A DNA stretch of 64,000 bases from Lineus longissimus (taxonomy: Eukaryota > Nemertea > Pilidiophora > Heteronemertea > Lineidae): positions 15,934,599-15,998,598 of the forward strand of contig NC_088309.1 in NCBI RefSeq assembly GCF_910592395.1, written 5' to 3'. Positions 21,011 through 30,765 of the stretch are shown piece by piece. Made by a program: the position numbers and the translations under genes. Position 1 is the first letter of the stretch, and each line of letters begins with the position of its first letter. The notes under the pieces are model-generated. The model ran no database searches, had not been told where the DNA came from, and saw only the letters and a list, made by a program, of their open reading frames with translations.

Positions 21011-21262
21011 ATGAATAGAACTTGGGGTTACACAAAACGACCACGTAATTGGAAAGAAAGATTAGAACGATTTCATAGAGAATTAGAGGCAGAAGTAGAG
21101 TCAAAGTTGGAGCCTGGTCCCGAAAAACCTTTAAAACCTGCTGTGCCTGCTGGGACAGAAAAACCTTTAAAATTTAATGTACTTCAAAAACCTGTAGTGT
21201 CTGTAGGATCAACACTAAACACTAGAAATGACAGAACAACTGATTCTAGTTATTCCCACTAA
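21011..21262 (+). CDS. 83-aa Lys/Pro-rich protein (P2)
   Basis: Basic, Glu/Pro-rich small protein starting MNRTWGYTKRPRNWKERLER with GTEKPLK repeats; P3 carries one more 6-residue repeat. No domain recognised. The start is in AATTAAATG; 4 bp separate its stop from the next ATG, suggesting tightly packed expression. Confidence 0.55.
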   Translation: MNRTWGYTKRPRNWKERLERFHRELEAEVESKLEPGPEKPLKPAVPAGTEKPLKFNVLQKPVVSVGSTLNTRNDRTTDSSYSH

Positions 21263-21266
21263 TTAA

Positions 21267-21926
21267 ATGGATGGAGACAATAAGGTTTATCCAGATTTAA
21301 GTAATTTAAACTCTGAAAGTCAATTGAACTATGAAAGGTCTGAAAAGCATACAGAAAGTAACCCTCAGGCTTTCAGACTACAACAAATATGTGAGGTTAA
21401 GAGTTTCTTAGAAAGCGAGATTGAATTTAGAAGAAAGATATTTTCAAAGTACAAAAAAGCATTTAGCGTAATTACTTGCATTAGCCATTTCCTTAATTTA
21501 ACTAGCGTAGCAGCCGGCTCTGTTGGTGTTTCCGCTCTAGCTGGTGTCATCACGGCACCGATAGGCTTAGCTTTGGGTGGCGTAACAATAGGTAGGGCCA
21601 TTATTTCATCAGCCTTAGGCTGGGAGAAAAAGAATATTCTTAAGAAAATTGAAAAGCATGAGAATATCAGAAGGTTGGCAATTTCAAAACTGAACACAAT
21701 CAATGATTTGGTTAGTAAAGCCTTAACCGATTCTCACATATCTACAGATGAGTTTACTTTGATTCTCAAGGAGAAGGAGAAATACATTTCGATGAAAAAT
21801 GCCATTAGGAAAAAACAAAGGGAGGCAAGTTCAGCTGTTGATGTAGAGTCTTTAAAGAAGACTTTTTTAGAAGAAGGAAAAAAACTAGCACAGACAGAGA
21901 TGCTAGAAAAACTAAAAGTTCAGTAA
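21267..21926 (+). CDS. 219-aa membrane protein (P2)
   Basis: An N-terminal charged part, then a glycine/alanine-rich hydrophobic hairpin (residues ~80-115: TSVAAGSVGVSALAGVITA, PIGLALGGVTIGRAI), then an amphipathic helical region (HENIRRLAISKLNTINDLVS, DEFTLILKEKEKY). A recognisable conserved Polinton-associated membrane protein of unknown function; possibly membrane-active during entry or assembly, but that is inference. Intact in both P2 and P3. Confidence 0.65.
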   Translation: MDGDNKVYPDLSNLNSESQLNYERSEKHTESNPQAFRLQQICEVKSFLESEIEFRRKIFSKYKKAFSVITCISHFLNLTSVAAGSVGVSALAGVITAPIGLALGGVTIGRAIISSALGWEKKNILKKIEKHENIRRLAISKLNTINDLVSKALTDSHISTDEFTLILKEKEKYISMKNAIRKKQREASSAVDVESLKKTFLEEGKKLAQTEMLEKLKVQ

Positions 21927-21938
21927 ATCAAACAGGAC

Positions 21939-22266
21939 CCGGACTACGTCCAGAGAACAAAGTTCGACTCGAGCTATGCTCTCAAGACGAAGTCGGACTA
22001 GGACAAGGTCCCGAGGACGAAGTCCGACTAAATAGTCCTAATCCTAATGTGGTGTATCACTATCACTATTATCATTACTTTGGTGTTAGGGATGAATTTC
22101 ACCAAGTAGCACTACCATCAGCACCACCCTATTCATTAGTTTAATCGAGCTCTGCTCTCAGGTCAAAGCTCGACTATGACAAAGTCCGAATAATGATTTT
22201 TGCAACTCGAGCTATGCTCTCAAGACGAAGTCGGACTAGGACAAAGTCCAGAGAGCAAAGCTCGAC
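21939..22266. repeat. intergenic cluster of two-hairpin elements (P2)
   Basis: Multiple GGAC-nnn-GTCC and GAGC/GAAC-nnn-GCTC/GTTC hairpins in both orientations, e.g. 21945-22030, 22143-22190 and 22204-22266. They lie between the convergent 219-aa and polymerase genes. The P3 counterpart (42648-42835) has fewer, differently arranged units. No other gene is seen here. Confidence 0.85.
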
Positions 22267-23487
22267 TCAAGCGAAGTTTGAATCGCTGTAATCTATGTAG
22301 CCTTCATAATACATTCCAAATGGTAAGGTGCTTATTCCATCTTCAAGTATGAACCTCTTGTCATCAAAAGGACTTAGGCTTTTTTTGTCAACTTCTTCCA
22401 AATAGATTTGGTGTTTATCTGATCTTAAGTGTCTCATCTTGTGGTAAAATGACCTACTCTTTTCAAGACAATCAACATTGTCATCAAATGAGATATTTCT
22501 CCTTACTACATTCTTGGCAATACCCTTCAATTTCTTAGAATCGTAATCTTTTGTTCTGTAAGCGTACATCTTACTTCTCAGGGCAATGAATTCAGTCATC
22601 TCTAATCCTCCTAGCTCATCCTCAAAGTAGCCTGGTACCTTCTTCTTACTGGTGTCATAGAGTGTATGATCTTTTGGATAATTACTGAAGTCAAAATAGT
22701 GTTTCAACTCCTTTAAGTCTTTAGTTAAGTCATCAGTATTAATGTTAAGTACAAAGGAATCTGTATCTAGATGCAGTAGTTCAATATTTTTCTCACCAAA
22801 GTACGGTTGAAGAACTTCATAATAGAATTCATACATTAATAATTTAGACAATTCAAGTACTGAAGCTCCTATGTAGATTGGTTTGTTGAATTTCATTGAT
22901 GTTTTCCTCATGCTAATAGCAGCATTATGTTCGTCAAATACGCATATCGATGAAAACCTGGGATTGGCCATTACATTCCTGGCTCTCTCCCCGTCCGATA
23001 CAAATTCAATTTCAACCCTGTTCCTTACATTCTCACAAGTCTTTCCGTAGAACGCATTATTCATGAGCTTAAAATAGTCTTTCTCAAAATCAGTCTTAGA
23101 ATCCATACGTCTTTTAGTGTTAAAATCAATGTATGGTGCTAACCACTTTGATTGTTTAAAGCTTATCACTGAATGAACCCTCTTAAGTACCATTCCGTGC
23201 TTGAGGTAAAATTGTAGCATTCTGTAATGCACTATGTAATTAGTTTTATCCTTTTGTGTTAGTATTAGTTTCTCTACATTTGATCTTTTATCATCGCCCA
23301 GTAACTCTCTCTGGTAAGGACTTAATTCATCATCTTCAATAAAGAGAGATTCGGGACAGAATGGAAAGTTCCTTGACTTAAATTTGATATTTCCTAGATA
23401 CTCCAAATCCACCTCTAAGAAGTAGCCTACTTCACTATCACTTGGAATTGCCATAATCTGCTCTTTACTGATAACATTCATGTTAAG

Positions 23488-23517
23488 TCGAGCTATGCTC
23501 TCGGGACTTTGTCCTAG
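23488..23517. repeat. 30-nt insert in polymerase (P2 only)
   Basis: GAGC-TAT-GCTC, TC, GGGACTTTGTCC, inserted directly beside an older unit (23518-23547) present in both copies. P3 reads GTTAAG|TCGGACTTTG. Adds GQSPESIARL-type residues. Confidence 0.9.
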
Positions 23518-25611
23518 TCGGACTTTGTCCTGAGAGCATAGCTCGAGTGGATCAATATCTATCATTTCAAAACTACCATAGGGTTGAGGTTCCATCATGG
23601 ACCAGCCCTAGAGATAATTTGCGTCTACGTAGAGTAGTTTGTGGTGGTCATCTGCCTTGACATGTCTTGTTCCCATAACACCCGAAATTCCACCTCGTAT
23701 TGCTTTCTCAAAAGTAAGTAAGATGTTGGTATCAGTCAGTAGTTCTAGGTTTATTCCTGTGTACTTCAAACCAGCTTGCCAGGTTAGGCCTGGTGCCGAG
23801 TAACAGAGACATGGATCTATCTGAAAGTAGTTCAAATTGACATCCCTGAATTTCTCAAATAAATCAGCTAAAAGGATCACATCAGTTTTGAGGTAGAGGT
23901 CAATGAACTCACCGTGATTCCTGATCTTGAAATGATCCCATATTACCTTAGCCTCATCATAGGCAGAATCAGGTGCCATTTCATTTTTCAATTCGTCAAA
24001 AAACATAGACTTTTCTAGGTAAGTAACATTGTAGCTTTCATGTGATGTGTAAAAAGAGTAAGGTACTGAACCCTTCTTCCTCAATAGCTTAAAGTCAGTG
24101 GTATTTGGGAACAGCTGTCTGGTAATTTTAAAATCATCATCCAACATTGATTTGGTTATGTTGTCTAAACTGGACTGCAGGAATCTGTACGAGTCCAAAA
24201 ACCTGAAACAACCGAACTGAAATGAGATGTATTCCTCTGATGTTTTGGCAAGTATTTTCAGTTTCTTGTACTTCGGTAGCTTAGTCATTAATTCTTTAAT
24301 AAATAAGTGAGAATCGTAATTACTGAGATTGTGAAAAAACACTGGAACAAACATAGCTTTCTTTTCATTCAAATTACACGAGTTGTGAGCAGCACCTCGA
24401 TATCTACCACAGTAGTGATCATGATCCTTGACCTTGTCATATCCCAAAGGTTGATTACAATAGTAACAATGTGTTTCTAATTGATATTTATGCCAGTCTT
24501 CATCTGTCATTGTTAGAGGAAAGTTACAGTTCAATAAATTAGAGAATTGTTCTTCCATCCTGATTAACCAATTACAGAACACATCTACAACATCAGCACC
24601 CCTGTGAGACACATACTGGCTATTGTAAAGGTGTGTGTAGTCTGAGTGAACATAAACACCAACAGCTGATGCATTTTGTTTAAAAAGTGTTTTAGTGGTA
24701 ACAGTGGTATCTGTCTGAGTTGTGAGAGCAGAGCTCGAGTTATCATTGACTGTTGTGCTTATCGCTTCGAAATCAGCATAGATCACAAACGGAACTCTAT
24801 TTTTGAATGAGTGTTTTTCAAATTTAATTTGTGACCATTTACTGTTAGGTGGAGGCAAAGTAATCTTACAGTAATCGTGTTCTCCACATTTCTTTTTATG
24901 CTTATCTAGTGTTGACTTCCTGTAAAAGTAATTCATGCATCTCCTGCAAAGATACACTCTATGAGCTAGTGTCCTGAAGAAAAGATTGATGTCTCTTATG
25001 TACATGAAATGGTCCTTGAAATACAACAGATCGATGACATCATCATCATCATAATTCTTGGACAGGTAGAGAGGTTCTAGTTTTGCCTCACAGGTGCTCT
25101 TAGCCCATTCGTTCTCTAACTTGAACACATTAATCTTGAGATTATTATCACTCTCTATCTTAGGAATATCCTTTTGAATACATACAGGAAATGATTTGAT
25201 TTTGATATCAGTAGTTTTCGAACTCTGTTCTCGTGACGAAGTCATTTCTAGCATATCGGTAGTAATATTTAATGTAATCCTTGAGCTCTGCTCTCAGGAC
25301 AAAGTCCGTCTCTGGATTTTCTTTCAGATATTTAGCGGCCAATAAAGACCAGAGAAAACATTTATTGTCATTTGATTCCACATTTATTACTGCTTTTGTT
25401 TTAAATGGTAATTTAGTGTAATGACCACCTTTACACCTCTTGTAAGAACAGATGGTCATGTTACAAGACTCTATTTTGTTCAGTGTAAGTCCAGACCCTT
25501 GACAGTACCTTTCCTCAATCTGTGTCTTAATGTAGTTTAACTGGTTGGATATGGCATAAATTGCCTGGTTCCTTGAAATTATGCTTTCCATTGGAGACTG
25601 TATGGGGTGTG

Positions 25612-25671
25612 TCGAACTTTGTTCTCGGGACTTTGTCCTAGTCGAGCTATGCTCTCTGGACGTAGTCCGGG
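25612..25671. repeat. double (60-nt) insert in polymerase (P2 only)
   Basis: Two successive 30-nt units: GAAC-TTT-GTTC with GGAC-TTT-GTCC, then GAGC-TAT-GCTC with GGAC-GTA-GTCC. The empty site in P3 is GGTGTG|TTACAC. Adds 20 codons in frame. Confidence 0.92.
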
Positions 25672-25695
25672 TTACACTTTCACATTGACGATCAA

Positions 25696-25725
25696 TGCTC
25701 TGCTCTTCGACCAAAGGTCGATCAA
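25696..25725. repeat. 30-nt degenerate insert in polymerase (P2 only)
   Basis: Inserted after TGACGATCAA; contains GCTCTGCTC and CGACC-AAA-GGTCG. P3 empty site TGACGATCAA|ACTGAG. Adds 10 codons; the second stem uses different bases but keeps the hairpin form. Confidence 0.85.
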
Positions 25726-26163
25726 ACTGAGCAAATACTGATATGCTAATTTTGTGATGGTAATCATTGAGTTGAAATAATACCTCATCTAATTTATCTC
25801 TGTATTCATACACTTGTTTAGCTTCTCTGTCAATCTTCAAACTAATGGTGACTACAGGCTTTCCAAATTGTTTTACTATTTCTATTCCACTCACTTTCTT
25901 TATGCCATCTAGCTCATTTTCCTCAAATGCAAGTTTCTTATCCATAGTTTTAGGGATCAGTGATTGGGCTCGGGGTTGAGCAAGAGGCACATAATCCGGA
26001 TTTAATTTACTTAAGTGACCTTTGGTTCTCCTGTGAATAGCCATATTATTGTAGGATATGTACTTGTCACATGTAGTGCAAAGTATTTTCTGATTCTTAT
26101 CAGTCATTCTATTTATTAGATTAAAATTTATTAAATTCAATAAATCTCTTGAATTAAATAGAA

Positions 26164-27123
26164 ATGGACTTCATAATCAATGAACAAGAATGTAATGAAG
26201 CCAAATTTGAGTACTACTTAACAGACCAATTAGACATAAAATCCATTACTTTGAAATCGATAACCTTTTACAATTCATGGTGGACAGGTGATTTTCTACC
26301 AGAGGGAGTCAGGATTTTCTCATTTCTAGTCGAAATAACCAGAATTACAAAAAATGATGAGCCCTTAGGTAAACAATTATTGTGTAATGATGAATTAAGG
26401 CCATTATTTGCTCCTGAACTTGAAACAGATACATTTGAAAAGGAAGTCAAGAAAGTTTGCGAACTGGAAAATGAATCTACCACAACTAAAGACACCATTA
26501 CTAAATACACATTTCCATACTCTCGACATTTTAGTTTAAGTGAGTTTTGTAAGGTATGGCAAAAATACATAAAAGAAATTGGAATTAACCACGTTAAGGT
26601 CAAATGTGATAACAATAATTACATAACCCTTGAACTTACAAAGGATAAAGAGTACCCTCTGAAAGTAGACAAGTTAGATAAAAATGAACACACCGAGTTT
26701 GAGAGAAACACAGAAGGTTTTCAAATAAGCAAAACCATAAGAGAGGTGATAGAAAAACAGCTCACAGTGGTGAATGAATGGTTTGGCTTTAAGCAAACTA
26801 AATTCACCAAGAAAGGAAAATACTACTCCACAAGACCACTCAACTTTTACAGGAAATATCTATTCCTGCAAGCTAATTTGGTTGACAAAGCTAAGACCCT
26901 CTACAACAATAAACCATCTGACATTTTCTGCATCATACCTGTAGAAGATGGTGACCAAATAAAAATGCAGCGATACGAACCGAATTGTAAGAAAACGATA
27001 AATAAGTGTACTAATCACATAAAATTCGAAATCACTGATGAGAATGGTAAGCTAGTTAATTTCAGAGGAACAGAGGTTTCTTTAGAGTTAAGAATCGAGC
27101 TATGCTCTCAGGACGAAGTCTGA
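26164..27123 (+). CDS. second penton-like/minor capsid protein (P2)
   Basis: 319 aa. It shares its plan with the 255-aa protein at 16644: an N-terminal strand region, TFYNSWWTGDFLPEGVRIF, the central HFSLSEFCKVWQKYIKEIG, and a C-terminal KFEITDENGKLVNFRGTEVS strand pair. Best read as a diverged paralogue, perhaps a vertex or spike subunit. The last residues ELCSQDEV and the stop come from a hairpin insert at ~27104, so the insert provides the natural C-terminus. Divergent from the polymerase gene (56 bp between starts). Confidence 0.65.
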   Translation: MDFIINEQECNEAKFEYYLTDQLDIKSITLKSITFYNSWWTGDFLPEGVRIFSFLVEITRITKNDEPLGKQLLCNDELRPLFAPELETDTFEKEVKKVCELENESTTTKDTITKYTFPYSRHFSLSEFCKVWQKYIKEIGINHVKVKCDNNNYITLELTKDKEYPLKVDKLDKNEHTEFERNTEGFQISKTIREVIEKQLTVVNEWFGFKQTKFTKKGKYYSTRPLNFYRKYLFLQANLVDKAKTLYNNKPSDIFCIIPVEDGDQIKMQRYEPNCKKTINKCTNHIKFEITDENGKLVNFRGTEVSLELRIELCSQDEV

Positions 27124-27186
27124 ATAGAGTTAAACTCTCAGGACGAATTCTGACTGAGACAAAGTCCAGAGAGCAAAGCTCGACCA
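27104..27186. repeat. hairpin-element cluster at penton-paralogue 3' end (P2)
   Basis: GAGC-TAT-GCTC / GGAC-GAA-GTCT, a decayed GAGTT-AAACTC copy, then GGACTTTGTC-type and GAGC-AAA-GCTC. The first unit supplies the C-terminal codons and stop of the upstream gene. Confidence 0.8.
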
Positions 27187-27196
27187 CCTGATGAGA

Positions 27197-27763
27197 TCAT
27201 TCCATTAAAGGAATAGTACATTTCTTCTCTTTAACTACAGGTTTAACAAGAGGGTTAATTGATCCATTCATGACTGCTTCATTCGGACTTTGTCCTGAGA
27301 GCATAGCTCGATTAGGACTACGTCCAGAGAACAAAGTTCGATTCAAGCCTGATCGCTGCTCTTTACTTACTTTTTTAGGAAGTTTCTTAAACATAATGAA
27401 TGCTGCTAAAATAACGGCACCTAAACCTAGTACATAGACATAGGTATTACTACTAGATTCACGCAGTGATACATCAGTATTTTGAGATTGTGGTTCTTCT
27501 TCCTCTACTTCTTCTTCCTCCTTTTCCATAACTCTGTTTTTTGGGACAGAGTCCTGTACTTTAAATGTCGTCTTATCCTTTTTTATCCTCTTAAATTCCT
27601 TAGATCTTCTACCCAGTTCTCTAGACCATGCTAATTGTTTCTCTGATTGAGGTTTCTTAGACACTGAAACTTTAGTCGAACTTTGTTCGCTGGATGTAGT
27701 CCTAGTCGGACTTTGTCCTGAGAGCATATCTCGAGTAGCATCAGTTACAGTTTCAAGTTCCAT
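27197..27763 (-). CDS. 188-aa single-pass membrane protein (P2)
   Basis: An N-terminal basic region (AWSRELGRRSKEFKRIKKDK), an acidic stretch (EKEEEEVEEEEPQ), one membrane helix (YVYVLGLGAVILAAFIMFKK), and a basic tail. Three hairpin inserts are in frame (N-terminal RDMLSGQSPTRTTSSEQSST; C-terminal TLFSGRSPNRAMLSGQSPNE), two of them absent from P3 (27676-27705 and 27312-27341). Conserved in Polintons, function unknown. The start follows ATAAATGG. Confidence 0.65.
   Translation of the reverse strand: MELETVTDATRDMLSGQSPTRTTSSEQSSTKVSVSKKPQSEKQLAWSRELGRRSKEFKRIKKDKTTFKVQDSVPKNRVMEKEEEEVEEEEPQSQNTDVSLRESSSNTYVYVLGLGAVILAAFIMFKKLPKKVSKEQRSGLNRTLFSGRSPNRAMLSGQSPNEAVMNGSINPLVKPVVKEKKCTIPLME
27312..27341. 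repeat. 30-nt insert in 188-aa gene, C-terminal (P2 only)
   Basis: GGAC-TAC-GTCC and GAAC-AAA-GTTC arms placed after an older unit. P3 empty site GCTCGA|TTCAAGCC. The GAAC/GTTC arms are a compensated variant of GAGC/GCTC. Confidence 0.9.
27676..27705. repeat. 30-nt insert in 188-aa gene, N-terminal (P2 only)
   Basis: GAAC-TTT-GTTC then GGATGTAGTCC, next to a shared unit at 27706-27735. P3 reads TTTAG|TCGGACTTTG. Confidence 0.9.
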
Positions 27764-27811
27764 TTATCTTGCTCAAATTAATTCGAACTATGTTCTCATA
27801 ACCAGGTTAAT

Positions 27812-28633
27812 TTAGTCTTCTTTATCATCACTACCTGTGATATCTAGACTTTCATCTATTGGTTTGTCACATTCAGAGACAGTCATATTTGGTGTATTCA
27901 TATTTGATGCAGTCATACTCGATGTATTCATAGATGATTCCTCATGACAATGACCTAAAGTAATAAGTGTTGTTGAAGCAAGTGCAGTTAATGGACCCAT
28001 TCTCAAACTCAACCATCCAAGCCATTTATCCAACTCGTTAGTTATCAAATAATCATTTCTAAGATCATGGTAAAGATCATCCTCATCATCTATTGGTAAT
28101 AACCACCTTGATAATTTAGTGTAAGCTTTAATTACTGTCTTACCCAAAGAATCATTAAGTCTGGCAGCCATCTTTGTTTCATACATTCTATGATGTTTTA
28201 AGATTTCTTTTTCAGTCATATTATCTAAGTCATTAAAAGTTATTTGTTTATTAAGGAAATCCTTGCTTTTACCAGTTGCAACTAGAATCTCTAAGTCGTG
28301 TTTGGCTTTAAGGCCACTATCAGTCAAATAGTTTAAATTTTGTTGATTGCTGGTTGATCCTAGTTGGCAACTAGAATTGACTATTCCTTGACTGGGATTA
28401 ACTATTCCTTGACTAGGATTAACTAAATTTGAACTATTCAACTGCTTGTTTGAAACTTGTTGATTTGTAGAGCAGTTCTGTTGAAAGTTAGTTCTGTTTT
28501 GTTGGTAACTACCAGTGTTCTGTTGGTTAGAAGCCCCAACTCGAGCTAAGCTCTCAGGACTCATAACACCAATCTGTTTCATCTGTTGTTTAATCACTGC
28601 AGATGTCTGACTATTCATTTGCTGATTATTCAT
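27812..28633 (-). CDS. 273-aa Gln/Asn-rich-headed conserved Polinton protein (P2)
   Basis: The N-terminal ~100 residues are Q/N-rich (QQNTGSYQQNRTNFQQN, duplicated NPSQGIV). The C-terminal half is the conserved part (MTEKEILKHHRMYETKMAAR, SLGKTVIKAYTKLSRWLLPI, LRMGPLTALASTTLITLGH), then MNTSSMTASNM repeats and an acidic end. Contains MSPESLARV from a hairpin insert (~28541-28562). A recurrent Polinton family of unknown role, likely structural. P3 has 10 extra codons. Confidence 0.6.
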   Translation of the reverse strand: MNNQQMNSQTSAVIKQQMKQIGVMSPESLARVGASNQQNTGSYQQNRTNFQQNCSTNQQVSNKQLNSSNLVNPSQGIVNPSQGIVNSSCQLGSTSNQQNLNYLTDSGLKAKHDLEILVATGKSKDFLNKQITFNDLDNMTEKEILKHHRMYETKMAARLNDSLGKTVIKAYTKLSRWLLPIDDEDDLYHDLRNDYLITNELDKWLGWLSLRMGPLTALASTTLITLGHCHEESSMNTSSMTASNMNTPNMTVSECDKPIDESLDITGSDDKED

Positions 28634-30765
28634 TTAAAATTATGGAAAAATGACTGTTAAGTGCAAAATGCTGTTTTCACAACTTTATTGCATCTTAACA
28701 CTAGCTCGAGCTATGCTCTCAGGACGAAGTCCGGCTGGTGTAAACTTAATACTACTGATGCAGTTAATGTCTCGACCTGCACTAGCACCCAATAAAACGT
28801 CAAACTGCTTGTCAATATCCTGGTCATATTCCTTCTCAACCTTGTAATTCTGGAAGAAAATACTTTGAGTGAAATCATACCATAATCTCTCCAAATCATT
28901 TACTCGCTCCTTGTTGGTTAAAAAAGGTGTAAATATTACATAATCAATTTTCAGCTTTTTCAAGGCTTGGTGTAAAAATACCTTGTAGTTAATGGTGACC
29001 TTGACACCACAGTAATGCAGAAATCTAAGGAAAGCATAGTACACTAGTCTAAGGTCTGTGATATTCTCATCGGTTAATTGCGGTTTACCAATTGCCCTGT
29101 TAATAAATTCAATGGCAAGAAACCAATCATATTCCCCACAGTGAAATTTAAAAAGCATGGCTTCACCATGTAACCCTTGGTTACATAACTTAGAGGGGAG
29201 AGTGTTAATACCCATTTTTAGGGCTGACTGAAGAGTACTTTCATATCTCTGCTTACTAAGACATTTTCTGTGACTTGAAAAGTAGCACTGTAACTACCCT
29301 TCCACAAAGTCCTTTAAATACTTAACTGCCGATTCGGACAGCCGACTCCATCCAAGTTTCCTTAGAATACTGTCAAAGTAACGTGTCTTGTTGTCAATAT
29401 TGATCTCAAGAGTTTTAAAATCATCATCGTAAGTAGTCGAATTGCAATTGGTGCAGAAATAATACTTCACAGTTTTAGCTGCGTACCATTACAGCCAGAT
29501 CCCGTTAGCGAAGGTCAAAAAGCGAACCTGAGGTTGCAAAGGCAAATGCATTGAGGCCGTGAGGTTGGAGTTTCTCTTTGAATTGCCCGATGATGTTGTT
29601 ATTAGGGTAATCAGGCGTGATCAGAGATTAGCGCAATCTAGCCTATGGCATGTCTGGCTGACCTACCACAGCAGGTGTTACGGAATTTGTTATCGTTACT
29701 GCCTGTAAGTGGCACATCATCTGACAAAATCAGAGTGTATTCAATGTAGGCCTAATGGCAATGCTTCAGATGAAGACCTGATTGGTCCTGTCTGATGCTT
29801 GTTTCTATATTGCAATATTGTAGTTGATCATGGTGCAGGATGTAACTGCTTTTTCGGACTGTTTGTTTATAGTAGGCCTATGTGGAAAAAACATTTCTTT
29901 TTTTTCATAGTTTTTAATCAGACTGGTTAAACCATGTACCTTGCTTTTCAAGTTAGGCCTGTAAACAATAATGACATAGGGGCCTTGAAGGCTTTAAACA
30001 ATATTGTTCCGCCCTGCGAAGAGCGATCGTGTGCAAAGCAGTGGGACAGAATGGGGTACAACTAGATTACCCTGGGCTCACTGTCATCCATCCGAATTTG
30101 ACCACCCCCACTCTTACTCTCAGGAGAGGAGCCTTGCCTCTATCTCGACCTAACTTGAAAATAGTACACATCCCTGCGGCCTATATAATGTATGCTATTG
30201 CGTGGCCTACTTACTGACACAGACTCCCTGTAGCCAGGTCAGAACTATCCATCCAATTTCAACTTAAGCTAAAAAAAATTGCAATGCATCAGGTGTGGAT
30301 ATACTGCCTATCATGCAATGTCCAGTTTAGCATGAAGCATGCTGTTTCATCTTTACCTGTTCTGTTAACACACAGACCATGCAGACCTTGGCCTAGGAAT
30401 TTTATGGTCAGTCTGGGGTGAAATCCCAAGGTGTATTGTAACAGTGACAAACAGGAATATTGCTTCAAATCTGCCAAGGGTTTGTAGAGTGACTTTGAAC
30501 GAAATTTCATGGACATCAGATAGAAACCAATGCAGAAGCATACACTGCTTCTCTGCATCACAATCATTGAAGCAACTGTTCCTTGACCAATCCATGACTC
30601 ATCATTATATAACATTATATAACAATTCATGGCACGAATTCAGCAACACATTGAGTGCATTGATCTAATCCACTAATCCACATACCCATATTGCACCAAG
30701 TGTAATGAACCCAGTAAGACAGGTAAACCTAACACAGCAGGTGATGTCTGTAGTGCAATAGCAGA

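Larger units (their letters stand above)
22267..26107 (-). pseudogene. DNA polymerase B, protein-primed type (P2, three pieces)
   Basis: Same gene as P3 42829-46586. The start is ATG at 26105-26107 (MTDKNQ), not the TTG further out. An N-terminal CTTCDKYISYNNMAIHRRTK zinc finger, exonuclease YADFEAI, an HNH module (CYYCNQP...HDHYCGRYRG), ExoIII YLKTDVILLADLF, the KLMNNAFYGKT motif and LDTDSFVLNI are all present. Lesions are a one-base frameshift beside a hairpin insert (~25273-25284) and TAG at 23608-23610, which replaces the Tyr of the DANNLYG-type motif. It holds four units absent from P3: 25612-25671 (double), 25696-25725 and 23488-23517. Would replicate the element if intact. Confidence 0.9.

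Noticed and set aside
21939-22266. Ribozymes or tRNA-like structures in the hairpin clusters
   Set aside because: No hammerhead core or cloverleaf; stems are 4-5 bp with 3-nt loops.
26107-26140. Polymerase start at 26140 (and 46619 in P3)
   Set aside because: That codon is TTG; the first ATG (MTDKNQ) at 26107/46586 precedes the zinc finger and is a better start.
30029-30668. ORFs within the 3.5-kb transposon as transposase
   Set aside because: Short, overlapping on both strands, no DDE or zinc-finger pattern.
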